DNA of 64,000 bases from Ipomoea triloba. Lineage: Eukaryota > Streptophyta > Magnoliopsida > Solanales > Convolvulaceae. A model generated the notes under the pieces. It made no database searches, was not told the DNA's origin, and saw only the letters and a program-made list of their open reading frames with translations. The stretch spans positions 13,340,152 through 13,404,151 of the forward strand of contig NC_044917.1 in NCBI RefSeq assembly GCF_003576645.1, read 5' to 3'. Position numbers and translations under genes: made by a program. Every line of letters starts with the position of its first letter. The stretch's first letter is position 1. Positions 1 to 11,217 of the stretch are shown piece after piece.

Positions 1-717
1 AGGGGCTTGGTGGATAATGGTGTTTGTGGTTTAAAGAAGGTTTTGGGTTCAATATTTAAATCCAGTGCTGTTAAAAGTCACGCACATAGACAACGGCTAA
101 AAATCTAGCTGCCTGCGTTGATTCCCGAGTCACAGTAGATACGCGTAAGTAAGCGTGAGCAATAGAACGGAATGGAATAGTTGTTGCATTTATTCAAGCA
201 AGGAGCGGGGTATTTTACTCGCGGGAATAAGGTAATGTGATGTCAAAAAGAAAGTACTGAATGGATGAGCGGAGCAGTGAGTGTAAGCGAACAGACCGGG
301 CATGTGATATGCTTGAGCGGGCATGTGATATGCTTGAGCATGTGATATGCTTGAGAAGGGGAATAGTTTTCTTTGAGGGAGATGTCCTGGTGTCAGCAAC
401 GGGAGGACCTATCCTTGAGCGAAGGGCGTAAACTCGAGCAAAGAGTCATTCTCTATTTAGTGTTGTTAAAACCAGTAAAGTCACGCACATAAAATACAAT
501 TTTTAAACGTTGTCTTTATTGTTAAAAATTGTTATCTATTGAGTGTTGTTAAAAATTACATACTTGACAACGGTTAAAAAATTATTGTTTTATATAACAG
601 CGTTTACATATGACGTTTTGAAAAAAAATTATTTTTCAACAAAATACACCTAATTTTTATTTATTTTTTGAAATGACCTAATTCTAGTGTTAATTAAATA
701 AAACTTAAACTTTCAAG

Positions 718-880
718 TTGAGGGGCCAAACAAGTGTTCGGCCCCTCAATGAGATAAGAAAAAATTAGAGCCCTGAGGCTGCTTAAATAGGAGCCTCAAG
801 GCTCAATTCCCACTTTTCCCACCAATGTGGGACGGTGGCAAAAGTGGGAAATTAGAAGGAAGCAGCTAAGCTGCTTCCTT
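718..880. repeat. Four-hairpin cassette, copy 1
   Basis: Four inverted repeats follow each other with almost no spacing: 718-749 (15-bp arms, one mismatch), 768-804 (about 14-bp arms, two mismatches), 807-850 (17-bp arms, one mismatch, 10-nt loop) and 856-880 (12-bp arms, perfect, 1-nt centre). All four are GC-rich islands in AT-rich DNA. No coding frame or known RNA family is recognised. Confidence 0.85.
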
Positions 881-2396
881 TTCATTTTTTTTAATTTTAT
901 AATTATAATTATAATTATTGTTATCATTATTATCATGTATATCCTTATAGGTCATTTTACATGTTAACCGCTAACATAAATAGTTAATTTTATCAAATAT
1001 TTTCTCTTTGAGAGGGAATATTTTTTTTGTTTGGAAGGGAAAGGAGATTTTTTTCCAAAGTATATAAGTCCTGAAAGTCAATATTTCATTATTTTGACTG
1101 TTATTTCTTTTAAACAATAACATATCTAATATAATTAAGCAAAATAAAGAAAGTTTTATTTTTATTCTATTTTATAATAAGTCTTCATTTTTTTCCAAAT
1201 TAAGTAAGTATATAGAATATAATAATCATCTTGTTATATATACAACACACTAACGATCACGGATCAAAAAAACCGTTGTCTTTACTAAAAAATAAAGCAC
1301 AAAGACAACGGGTTTAGAAAACTATTGTTTATGAAGTGTTGTGTATTCAAATTCGGTTAATGTCTTTATATGTCATTTTACATGTCAATAGGATACGTAC
1401 AAAGCCCAAAAGTACCGGCCCAAAAAAATGACGAGTCGAATAATAAATAATTGAAGAACTAACGAACAAATATAATTAAATAAGCTAAATATATTACCAC
1501 TAGGATTTGAACCTAGGCATGCCAACAGGAAGTGGATGGCTTGGTAGTCTAGTTTGTGCGTACTATGAGAGAGGTTGCGGGTTTGATCTTCCCTCGCAGC
1601 ATCTTCTTTTTATATTTTGCACCGAGGTTTCTAACAGCTTACCCACAAATGTAGGAATAAATGCATTCAGTAGCATTTCAGTAACCAATTGATGTAGGGG
1701 CTTGGTGGATAATGGTGTTTGTGGTTTAAAGAAGGTTTTGGGTTCAATATTTAAATCCAGTGCTGTTAAAAGTCACGCACATAGACAACGGCTAAAAATC
1801 TAGCTGCTTGCGTTGATTCCCGAGTCACAGTAGCTACGCGTAAGTAAGCGTGAGCAATAAAACGGAATGGAATAGTTGTTGCATTTATTCAAGCAAGGAG
1901 CGGGGTATTTTACTCGCGGGAATAAGGGAATGCGATGTCAAAAAGAAAGTATTGAATGGATGAGCGGAGCAGTGAGTGTAAGCGAACAGACCGGGGATGT
2001 AATATGCTTGAGAAGCGGAATAGTTTTCTTTGAGGGAGATGTCCTGGTGTCAGCAACGGGAGGACCTATCCTTGAGCGAAGGGCGTAAACTCGAGCAAAG
2101 AGTCATTCTCTATTTAGTGTTGTTAAAACCAGTAAAGTCACGCACATAAAATACAATTTTTAACTGTTGTCTTTCTTGTTAAAAATTTTTATCTATTGAG
2201 TGTTGTTAAAAATTACAGACTAAACAACCAGTTAAAAATTTGTCGTTCTATATAGCAGAGTTTACATATGACGTTTTGAAAAAAATTTATTTTTCAACAA
2301 AACAAACATAATTTTAATTTATCTTTTTTAAATGACCTAATTCTAATTTTAATTTTTTTCATTAAATTAAACTAAATAAAATTTAAACTCTCTAAG

Positions 2397-2546
2397 TTGA
2401 GGGGCCGAACAATTGTTCGGCCCCTCAATGAGATAGGAAAATGTTAGAGCCTTGAGGCTCCTTAAATAGGAGCCTCAAGGCTCAATTCCCACTTTTCCCA
2501 CCAATGTGGGACGGTGGGAAAAGTGGGAAATTAGAAGGAAGCAGCT
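2397..2546. repeat. Four-hairpin cassette, copy 2 (fourth hairpin damaged)
   Basis: The first inverted repeat (2397-2428) is a perfect 32-bp palindrome. The second (2447-2483) has perfect 15-bp arms and a 7-nt loop. The third (2486-2529) has perfect 17-bp arms. The fourth has lost its centre and keeps only a short gaagg/ccttc stem (about 2534-2552). Confidence 0.85.
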
Positions 2547-3686
2547 ACCTTCTTCATCTTTTTTTTATTTTTTAATTTTATTATTATTATTATAATTATA
2601 ATTATTGTTATCATTATTATCATGTATCTCTTTATAGGTCATTTTACATGTTAATCGCTAACATAAACAGTTAATTTTATCAAATATGTTCTCTTTTAGA
2701 GGGAATATTTTTTTTGTTTGGAAGGGAAAGGAGATTATTTTCCAAAGTGTATAAGTCCTGAAAGTCAATATTTCTTTATTTTGACTTTTATTTCTTTTAA
2801 AGAATATCATATCTAATATAATTAAGCAAAATAAAGAAAGTTCATTTTTATTTTATAATAAGTCTTCATTTTTTTTCCAAATTAAGTAAGTATATAGAAT
2901 ATAATAATCATCTAGTTATATAGATAACACACTAACGATCACGGGTCAAAAAAATCGTTGTCTTTATTAAAAAATAAAGCACAAAGACAACGGGTTTAGA
3001 AAACTATTGTTTATGAAGTTTTGGGTTCAATATTTAAATTCAGTGCTGTTAAAAGTCACGCACATAGACAACGGCTAAAAATCTGGCTGCCTGCGTTGAT
3101 TCCCGAGTCATAGTAGCTATGCGTAAGTAAGCGTGAGCAATAAACGGAATGGAATAGTTGTTGCATTTATTCAAGCAAGGAGCGGAGTATTTTACTCGCG
3201 GGAATAAGGGAATGCGATGTCAAAAAGAAAGTATTGAATGGATGAGCGGAGCAGTGACTGTAAGCGAACAGACCGGGCATGTGATATGCTTGAGAGGGGG
3301 AATAGTTTTCTTTGAGGGAAATGTCCTGGTGTCAGCAACGGGAGGACCTATCCTTGAGCGAATTGAAGGGCGTAAACTCGAGCAAAGAGTCATTCTCTAT
3401 TTAGTGTTGTTAAAACCAGTAATGTCACGCACGTCAAATACAATTTTTAATCGTTGTCTTTCTTGTTAAAAATTGTTATATTGAGTGTTGTTAAAAATTA
3501 CAGACTAAACAACCGCTTAAAAAATTGTTGTTCTATATAGCAGAGTTTACATATGACGTTTTGAAAAAAAATTATTTTTCAACAGTACAAACCTAATTTT
3601 AATTTAACTTATTGAAATGACCCAATTCTAATTTTAATTTTTAGAATTAAATTAATATAAACTAAATAAAATTTCAACTTTCTAAG

Positions 3687-3851
3687 TTGAGGGGCCAAAC
3701 AAGTGTTCGGCCCCTCAATGAGATAGGAAAATATTAGAGCCTTGAGGCTCCTTAAATAGGAGCCTCAAGGCTCAATTCCCACTTTTCCCACCAATGTGGG
3801 ACGGTGGGAGAAGTGGGAAATTAGAAGGAAGCAGCTAAGCTGCTTCCTTCT
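3687..3851. repeat. Four-hairpin cassette, copy 3
   Basis: The same four inverted repeats lie at 3687-3718, 3737-3773, 3776-3819 and 3823-3851. The last has perfect 14-bp arms around one central base; the third has one T/G-type mismatch. Confidence 0.85.
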
Positions 3852-4439
3852 TCATCTTTTTTTATTTTTTTTAATTTTATTATTATTATTATAATTATAA
3901 TTATTGTTATCATTATTATCATGTATATCCTTATAGGTCATTTTACATGTTAATCGTTAACATAAACAGTTAATTTTATCATATATGTTCTCTTTGAGAG
4001 GGAATATTTTTTTTGTTTGGAAGGGAAAGGAGATTTTTTTCCAAAGTGTATAAGTCCTGAAAGTCAATATTTCTTTATTTTGACTTTTATTTCTTTTAAA
4101 GAATAACATATCTAATATAATTAAGCAAAATATAGAAAGTTTATTTTTATTTTATAACAAGTCTTCATTTTTTTTCCAAATTAAGTAAGTAAATAGAATA
4201 TAATAATCATCTAGTTATATAGACAACACACTAACGATCACGGGTCAAAAAAATTGATGTCTTTATTAAAAAATAAAGCACAAAGACAACGGGTTTAGAA
4301 AACTATTGTTTATGAAGTTTTGGGTTCAATATTTAAGCACAAAGACAACGGGTTCATTTTTTTCCAAATTATGTGAGTGGTGCTTGTTATGAAGGTTTTT
4401 GTATAATTCCAAAATTTTTTTATATATAAAAAAATAATT

Positions 4440-4800
4440 TGATCAATTTGAAATTGAATTACCGTATAGGTGGAATTACCATTAAACTTTACACAAAAAA
4501 GTCAATTAAATCGTTAAGTTTTTAAAAGTTTTAATTAAACTCATATACATGTTATTTTGAAGCCATTAAAGTTTACACAAAAAAGTCAATTAAATCTTTA
4601 AGATTTTAAAAGTTTTAATTAAACTCATAGACATGTTATTTTGAAGCATTGTTTATCTTTAAGTTTTTAAAAGTTTTAATTAAACTCATAGACATGTTAT
4701 TTTGAAGCCATTAAACTTTACACAAAAAAAGTCAATTAAATCTTTAACTTTTTAAAAGATTTAATTAAACTCATAGCCATGTTATTTTGAAGCATTGTAG
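4440..4800. repeat. AT-rich minisatellite leading into the large array
   Basis: Blocks containing ttttaaaagttttaatta and catagacatgttattttga recur here at uneven spacing. The same blocks recur in every unit of the array to the right, notably 7590-8015 and 9690-10140. No coding potential. Confidence 0.8.
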
Positions 4801-4889
4801 CCCAAAAAAGGGTTGGTGAAATGTAATTGCAAGTCAATAGGGTTCTAGCGACTCTCCAGCCAACTTCTCCAGTCACATGAGAAGGCAAC

Positions 4890-6572
4890 TGTTGGTCCCA
4901 AGGGGATGGGGTACAAGTCTAGAGGGGGGGGGGTGAATAGACTTGTATAAGATTTTGCAAATCTTTTCGACCTCTCGTGTGTATTGAACTTAGGATGTTT
5001 AGGTTCGATACCTCACGAGGTGAAGACAAAGTTTTATGCGCAGCGGAAATGTTATCCCCTTTTAGTTAGCACGAGTTTGGGTTAGTTCGAGAGGTGTGAT
5101 TATATGCAGTGCAATCGAGAAGTTAGCGAGAGATAAAAACAGAAAGTAAATGCAAGAGAGATTTTTAAGTGGTTCGGCCAACCCGCCTACTTCCACTCTT
5201 CTTCCAGAAACTCCCTGGAAGGATTGCACTAAAAACTTCCCTTTCTAGTACAATAACGAGCGCTTGAGCTTTGATCACCAAGCCCGCCTCAAGCCTCAGG
5301 TTTTTCGCCCCGCTTCCAGTTACTCCACCTCTCGAGCACTTGACCTTTGATCACCAAGCCCGCGTCAAGCCTCAGGTTTCTTTCGCTCGGACAGCAGCCA
5401 GGATACTCCACCTCCCTTGCTTAATCCAAAGCAAGACGTTGTTGATAGTCACAGTTGAATGTAACAATCTCCAATCTGACCACAAGCTATCGTTGAATCA
5501 ACTTTGATGTAGAGCAGCTTTGGTCACCTTCTGGATGTATGACAGTTTAGCTTTGTAACTCTCTTCGAACACTAAGATGTGTTCTCTCGCTGTATTGAAT
5601 ATCAGGATGATATTCCAAGTTAAGCACTTTGCACTGGAACGTTTTTATCAGACACCTCTTGTTAACCTCTTGACCTCTTTTTCAACCCCTGTTTCTTCTG
5701 TGTCTTTACGTCCTTATATATGAGAGTAGAAGAATAGTTCCGTTGGAGGGAAAACTATTCCATTTGAAATTGGTCTCCCACGCCGAACATGGGTCTTTGC
5801 ACAATTTCAGCATTTTTCATGGAGTAGTGGTCTTGTAACTTGAGCCTTTTGTTTTGTAGTGAATATTCCATATTCCACTTTCTTGAGCTCATGCTTCACT
5901 TGCTTCTTTTGGATAAAGTTACTCTTTTTATGTTCCCATCATTCCTTGTTTGGGGAATCTGACCACTTCAGGATTGGTGCATTTCTTGACCGTTTGTGGT
6001 GGAGGTCTGACGTGTCATCCACTTCCGTCCATTTTGAAACCTCCCGCTCAGCACCTCTTCAATATTTTATCTCCATGATATTCTTCTTCTCCAAACTTAG
6101 AGTATTTTATCTGCACATGTTGACTAACATTCAGCCTCTTGGAGAAGTGCCGGTTTATCGAGACCATATAAGATGTCTCGACCACTTGATGTTTCAATCC
6201 CATGTATCAAGAGGTCTATCTCTCGAATATTCTTTACGTCTCGAACTCGATAGGTATATCGAGAGGTCCTTACCTCTCGAACTTGGCTTGTGTCTCGAGA
6301 CTTAGTTGATGTCTCGTAGACCCTTATTCCTCCAGAGTTGTCTCGTGCCTGCTTCTGATCTATCTGTTTGCTTACAACACGAAAACTTCTAAGTTGTTCA
6401 AACAAGTTTACCTTAAGCTTAAATATTTCCCGAGTTGAGCTCAAATTACCCGGTTGTATTTTCGCTCTTAGTTTACTTATCGAACTTACATTGTTTTGCC
6501 TATGTATCGAGACTTGGGGATTCTTACTTAACAGTTGGTATCATCAAAACCTATTACATGATGTTCCTAACA
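4890..6572. mobile_element. Solo LTR, 1683 bp, with 5-bp TSD
   Basis: The segment begins TGTTGGTCCCAAGG and ends TTCCTAACA, so it has TG...CA ends. It is flanked by the direct repeat GCAAC at 4885-4889 and 6573-6577. Removing it rejoins the array sequence gagaaggcaac|cagttgg seen uninterrupted in other units. No internal retrotransposon domain remains, so this is a solo LTR left by LTR-LTR recombination. The ggggggtgaatagac motif near the start and ggtatcatcaaaac near the end resemble SIRE/Maximus-type copia LTRs; that lineage is an inference. ORFs inside it are not credible genes. Confidence 0.9.
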
Positions 6573-6971
6573 GCAACCAGTTGGTGCGTCTTCTCCAGTC
6601 GATCACTTTCTCCAAACATGATGGGCAAACGGTCGCTGACATTGGCCGGGGAGTCGCAAGAACCCTAGTGTCGATTGTCGGCGTTGGCCAAAAAGTCGCA
6701 AGAAAGTGACACCCTAGTGTCAATCGTCTTCTCCAAACGCAACAGTTTTGGGTTTTTGAAGGAAATGTGATTACCTCACAGTTCTTAAGTTATCTAAGAT
6801 TGGCATGCATATTTACAAAAGATTCTCATCTAATTATAATTATTATAAAAAATATAATTTTATTAGTTTATTATATATATGTGATGAAACTTATTGACCC
6901 GGGTATGTGTAGATAAACTAAGTCCGCATAAATTATAAGGGTAAAATAGTAAAACAAAATTTATTTTTAGG

Positions 6972-7070
6972 AATACGATGGATAAACAAGGAGTCATTGT
7001 TACGAAGAAAGCTCGACTTGTAGCGAAAGGTTATTGTCAAAAAGAATGGATAGATTTTGATGAAACCTAG
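6972..7070 (+). pseudogene. Copia reverse transcriptase fossil, unit 0
   Basis: The translation contains KARLVAKGY followed by CQKEWIDFDET and a stop. KARLVAKGYxQxxGIDYxETFAPV is a hallmark of the start of Ty1/copia reverse transcriptase. Only ~33 codons of similarity remain and the frame stops exactly where FAPV is expected. It is a captured fragment carried along by the array, not a functional gene. Confidence 0.8.
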
Positions 7071-7406
7071 GCCACCTCATGTTTCCAAGGTGATGTATAG
7101 TATATGTTTCTAGAAATATGATCCGGTAGTTGGATGAAAAAGTGACAAGGATGCTTAATGAACAGAAGAATGTGATTTTTTTTTTCTTTTGTAATTGTGT
7201 CTGTTGTATTCTATAAAAAAAAATGTATATATCGTAGTTATACAGATAATTGTCTTATTCACTACATTATTATTTTAGGATTTTTTTTAAAAAAAAAAGA
7301 AGATCATAGGCTCTGTTTGGCATGCTTAGTTGAAAACTGAAAGGCTAGTAGCTAAAGGCCAAAGCTATAAATATAAAATATTTGTAGTAAAAGTTGGCTG
7401 CATCTA

Positions 7407-7477
7407 GCGCATTTGGTGTAGTGGTATCATAGTACCCTCCCACGGTATTGATCGGGGTTCAATTCCCCGAATGCCCA
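7407..7477 (+). tRNA. tRNA-Gly(CCC)-like sequence, copy 1
   Basis: A 71-nt cloverleaf can be drawn. The acceptor GCGCATT/AATGCCC has one C-C mismatch. The anticodon stem GTACC/GGTAT encloses loop CTCCCAC (anticodon CCC, T33 present). The T arm CGGGG-TTCAATT-CCCCG is perfect. The A box TGGTGTAGTGG and B box GGTTCAATTCC are both recognisable. The first T4 run lies several tens of bases downstream, so this may be the tRNA-like head of a SINE or a pseudogene rather than an active gene. Confidence 0.65.
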
Positions 7478-8617
7478 TTTATGGGTCAATGAATAGATTT
7501 CTGAGTGAAAATTAGTCTATTTTCGACCGATTTGTCAAGCAAAGAGTAGCTGCTAACCAAGCATTGTAGCCCAAAAAACTAGAAAAAATGGTTCATTAAA
7601 CTTTACACAAAAAAAGTAAATTAAATCTTTAAGTTCATTAAACTTTACACAAAAAAAGTAAATTAAATCTTTAAGTTTTTAAAAGTTTACACAAAAAAAG
7701 TAAATTAAATCTTTAAGTTTTTAAAAGTTTTAATTATAATCATAGACATGTTATTTTGAAGCCATTAAACTTTACACAAAAAAAGTAAATTAAATCTTTA
7801 AGTTCATTAAACTTTACACAAAAAAAGTAAATTAAATCTTTAAGTTTTTAAAAGTTTACACAAAAAAAGTAAATTAAATCTTTAAGTTTTTAAAAGTTTT
7901 AATTATAATCATAGACATGTTATTTTGAAGCCATTAAACTTTACACAAAAAAGTCAATTAAATCTTTAAGTTTTTAAAAGTTTTAATTAAACTCATAGCC
8001 ATGTTATTTTGAAGCATTGTAGCCAAAAAAAGGGTTGGTGAAATCTAATTGCAAGTCAATAGGGTTCTAGCGACTCTCCAGCCAACTTCGAGCGCCTATG
8101 ACGAATTTTCGATGAGATTCTAAGACAAATACCTGCGACCGTCGATTGTTTGACGGTCGTTGGTTGCGTTTGGAGAAGGCGACCAGTGGTCACTTTCTCC
8201 AGTCACATGAGAAGGCAACCAGTTGGTGTGTCTTCTCCAGTCGATCACTTTCTCCAAACATGATGGGCAAACGGTCGCTGACATTGGCTGGGGAGTCGCA
8301 AGAACCCTAGTGTCAATTGTTGGCGTTGGCCGAAAAGTCGCAGGAAAGTAACACCCTAGTGTCAATCGTCTTCTCCAAACGCAACAGTTTTGGGTTTTGA
8401 AGGAAATGTGATTACCTCACAGTTCTTAAGTTATCTAAGGTTACCATGCATATTTACAAAAGATTTTCATCTAATTATAATTATTATAAAAAATATATTT
8501 TTATTAGTTTATTATATATATATATGTGATGAAACTTATTGACCCGGGTATGTGTAGATAAACTAAGTCTGCATAAATTATAAGGGTAAAATAGTAAAAC
8601 GAAATTTTATTTTTAGG

Positions 8618-8716
8618 AACAAGATGGATAAACAAGGAGTCATTGTTATGAAGAAAGCTCGACTTGTAGCGAAAGGTTATTGTCAAGAAGAATGGATAGA
8701 TTTTGATGAAACCTAG
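8618..8716 (+). pseudogene. Copia RT fossil, unit 1
   Basis: Same fragment: NKMDKQGVIVMKKARLVAKG then YCQEEWIDFDET and a stop. The reading frame is intact over ~32 codons. Confidence 0.8.
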
Positions 8717-8891
8717 CCCACCTCACGTTTCCAAGGTGATAAATATGTTCCTAGAAATGTGATCCGGGAGTTGGATGAAAAAGTGACAATGATACTTATT
8801 GTACGGAAGAATGTGATTTTTATTTTTTATTTTTGTAATTGTGTCTGTAGTATTCTATAAAAAAAAATGTATATATGTTAGTTATACAGAC

Positions 8892-9362
8892 TGAAAAATG
8901 TAATGCGCAGCACACAGAGATGTTAAAACAATAGTTGTAACACAAGAGACTTGATAACGCAGTTTGGGGAAAACCCTATTCTGCGAGGCACTTCTCAGTC
9001 TTGAGAATTTGCCTAAATCCACTAAAAGCTTAATATTCAAAGTACATAGTTTTGGGACCAGAAATTACACAATAGATTGATCTTCTCCTATCTAATCTAT
9101 TGTAACCTAAACACATGTACTACTTTCTAGGGGAATTTAGAATCCTCTCAAACTCTCTTATGCCTCACAATATTAGCTAGGGAATTCGTGAATGGTGTAA
9201 TGGTGAGAGGTCCTTTAAATAGCCAACTAATCAGAACCAAAACAGTATTGGTGTTATTCCTAGTTTGTTTGGGATTTGATTTCTAATCTTGGTGTACTCC
9301 TTTTTTGACTTGAATTGGATTTCTTTTTGCCAAACAATTGTGATCAACCTTTTGATTCAACA
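8892..9362. mobile_element. Solo LTR, 471 bp, with 5-bp TSD
   Basis: The segment begins TGAAAAATGTAATGCG and ends TTTTGATTCAACA. It is flanked by CAGAC at 8887-8891 and 9363-9367. Other units show the empty site atacagacaattgtc. It holds no coding sequence, and its size and ends fit a small solo LTR (copia-like is my guess). It is absent from the otherwise near-identical unit at 11490, so it arrived after that duplication. Confidence 0.88.
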
Positions 9363-9526
9363 CAGACAATTGTCTTATTTACTACATTATTATTTTAGGA
9401 TTTTTTTTTAAAAAAAAAATAGATCATAGGCTATGTTTGCCATGCTTAGCTGAAAACTGAAAGGCTAGTAGCTAAAGGCCAAAGCTATAAATATAACAAA
9501 TTTGTAGTAAAAGTTGGCCGCATCTA

Positions 9527-9597
9527 GCGCATTTGGTGTAGCGATATCATAGTACCCTCCCACGGTATTGACAGGGGTTCAATTCCCCGAATGCGCA
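9527..9597 (+). tRNA. tRNA-Gly(CCC)-like sequence, copy 2
   Basis: The acceptor stem GCGCATT/AATGCGC is perfect. The anticodon loop CTCCCAC is kept. The T stem has an A-G mismatch at its base, and the D loop is altered (GTAGCGATATC). Confidence 0.65.
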
Positions 9598-9904
9598 TTC
9601 ATGGGTGAATGAATAGAATTCTGAGAGTTCCACCGATTTGTCATGCAAAGAGTCGCTGCTAACCAAGCATTGTAGCCCAAAAAATGGTCAAATAAGCCAT
9701 TAAACTTTATACAAAAAAGTCAATTAAATCTTTAAGTTTTTAAAAGTTTTAATTAAACTCATAGACATGTTATTTAAGTTTTTAAAAGTTTTAATTAAAC
9801 TCATAGACATGTTATTTTAGTTTTTAAAAGTTTTAATTAAACTCATAGACATGTTATTTTGAAGCCATTAAAGTTTACACAAAAAAGTCAATGAAATCTT
9901 TAAG

Positions 9905-10069
9905 TTTTTTTTTTTTTGAATACTACTAACTCTATTACAATGCAGTATCTGTTCATAACTACTTTCTCAACCTATTGAAGCACAAGAGTCAGTATTGCCT
10001 CCACTGAGGCTCGAACCCACCACCTCCCGTATAAAGGGAAGGGTTTGATTCCACTGGACCACAAGGCAT
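9905..10069 (-). mobile_element. tRNA-derived SINE, full length
   Basis: Read on the minus strand it starts CCTTGTGGTCCAGTGG (A box TGGTCCAGTGG), has B box GGTTCGAGCCTC, then CAATAGGTTGAGAAAGTAG, and ends in an A-run (T-run at 9905-9916). This is the layout of a plant Pol III SINE. It sits inside the minisatellite block of the array. Confidence 0.8.
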
Positions 10070-10737
10070 CAAAATATTATTTTGAAGCACAAGTTTTTAA
10101 AAGTTTTAATTAAACTTATAGACATGTTATTTTGAAGCATTGATGCCCAAAAAAAGGGTTGGTGAAATGTAATTGCAAGTCAATAGGGTTCTAGCGACTC
10201 TCCAGCCAACTTCGGCTAGCCTATGACGAATTTTCGACGAGATTTTGAGACAAATACCTACGACCGTCGATTGTTTGACGGTCGTTGGTTGCGTTTGGAG
10301 AAGGCGACCAGTGGTCACTTTCTCCAGTCACATGAGAAGGCAACCAGTTGGTGCGTATCCTCTAGTCGATCGCTTTCTCCAAACATGATGGGCAAACGGT
10401 CGCTGACATTGGCCGGGGAGTCGCAAGAACCCTAGTGTCAATTGTCGGCGTTGGCCGAAAAGTGGCAGGAAAGTGACACCCTAGTGTCAACCGTCTTCTC
10501 CAAACGCAACAGTTTTGGGTTTTGAAGGAAATGTGATTACCTCACAGTTCTTAAGTTATCTAAGGTTACCATGCATATTTACAAAAGATTCTCATCTAAT
10601 TATAATTATTATAAAAAATATATTTTTATTAGTTTATTATATATATGTGATGAAACTTATTGACCCGGGTATGTGTAGATAAACTAAGTCCGCATAAATT
10701 ATAAGGGTAAAATAGTAAAACGAAATTCATTTTTAGG

Positions 10738-10835
10738 AACAAGATGGATAACAAGGAGTCATTGTTATGAAGAAAGCTCGACTTGTAGCGAAAGGTTATT
10801 GTCAAGAAGAATGGATAGATTTTGATGAAACCTAG
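10738..10835 (+). pseudogene. Copia RT fossil, unit 2
   Basis: Same fragment, but one A is missing near the start (gataacaagg instead of gataaacaagg), so this copy is frameshifted. Confidence 0.78.
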
Positions 10836-11146
10836 GCCACCTCACGTTTCCAACGTGATGAATATGTTCCTAGAAATGTGATCCGGGAGTTGGATGAAAA
10901 AGTGACAAGGATTCTTAATGTACGGAAGAATGTTATTTTTTTTATTTTTGTAATTGTGTCTGTAGTATTCTATAAAAAAAATGTATATATGGTAGTTATA
11001 CAGACAATTGTCTTATTTACTACATTATTATTTTAGGATTTTTTTTAAAAAAAAAAATAGATCATAGGCTCTGTTTGGCATGATTAGTTGAAAACTGAAA
11101 GGCTAGTAGCTGAAGGCCAAAGTTATAAATATAACGGCCGCATCTA

Positions 11147-11217
11147 GCGCATTTGGTGTAGTGGTATCATAGTACCCTCCCACGGTACTGACCGGGGTTA
11201 AATTCCCTGAATGCGCA
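11147..11217 (+). tRNA. tRNA-Gly(CCC)-like sequence, copy 3
   Basis: Acceptor and anticodon stems are perfect, and the T stem has only one G-T wobble. The T loop reads TTAAATT, which weakens the B box. It is among the structurally best copies. Confidence 0.65.

Larger units (their letters stand above)
1..4345. repeat. Tandem array of three ~1.3 kb units
   Basis: The same unit starts at 1, at 1696 and (lacking its first ~40 bp) near 3017; a short stub of a fourth is at 4316-4345. Copy 1 carries an extra segment (about 1340-1695) absent from copies 2 and 3. Every unit has the same order: a GC-richer head, a block rich in tgttgttaaaa-type motifs, four inverted repeats, an AT-rich tail, and an inverted pair ccgttgtcttt / aaagacaacgg (1273-1283 and 1301-1311 in copy 1). 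CCGTTGTC/ACAACGG motifs resemble the subterminal repeats of CACTA transposons, but I found no CACTA...TAGTG termini or transposase. Short ORFs such as 1876-2088 and 3158-3469 are in-repeat reading frames, not convincing genes. Confidence 0.85.

Noticed and set aside
1530..1602. Possible tRNA gene in unit 1
   Set aside because: A- and B-box-like strings are present, but I could not draw a full cloverleaf; kept only as a low-interest observation.
1..4345. CRISPR-like array because of regular repeats and hairpins
   Set aside because: Units are 1.3 kb, spacers are not unique, and the DNA is from a plant nuclear genome.
5859..6709. Several 70-148 residue ORFs on both strands in the first array unit
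   Set aside because: They lie mostly within the solo LTR and cross its boundary into array DNA; no domain is recognisable.
8120..8365. 81-residue minus-strand ORF (MTLGCYFPATFRPT...) recurring in several array units, with 70-residue + strand ORFs opposite
   Set aside because: Both strands are open in the same GC-rich segment, ends vary between units, there is no known domain, and some units have stops. It follows base composition, not coding constraint.
8750..8815. Gene-like frame downstream of the RT fossil (RNVIRELDEKVTRML) in several units
   Set aside because: Short, follows a stop, matches no family I can name, and indels differ among units; insufficient to call a captured exon.
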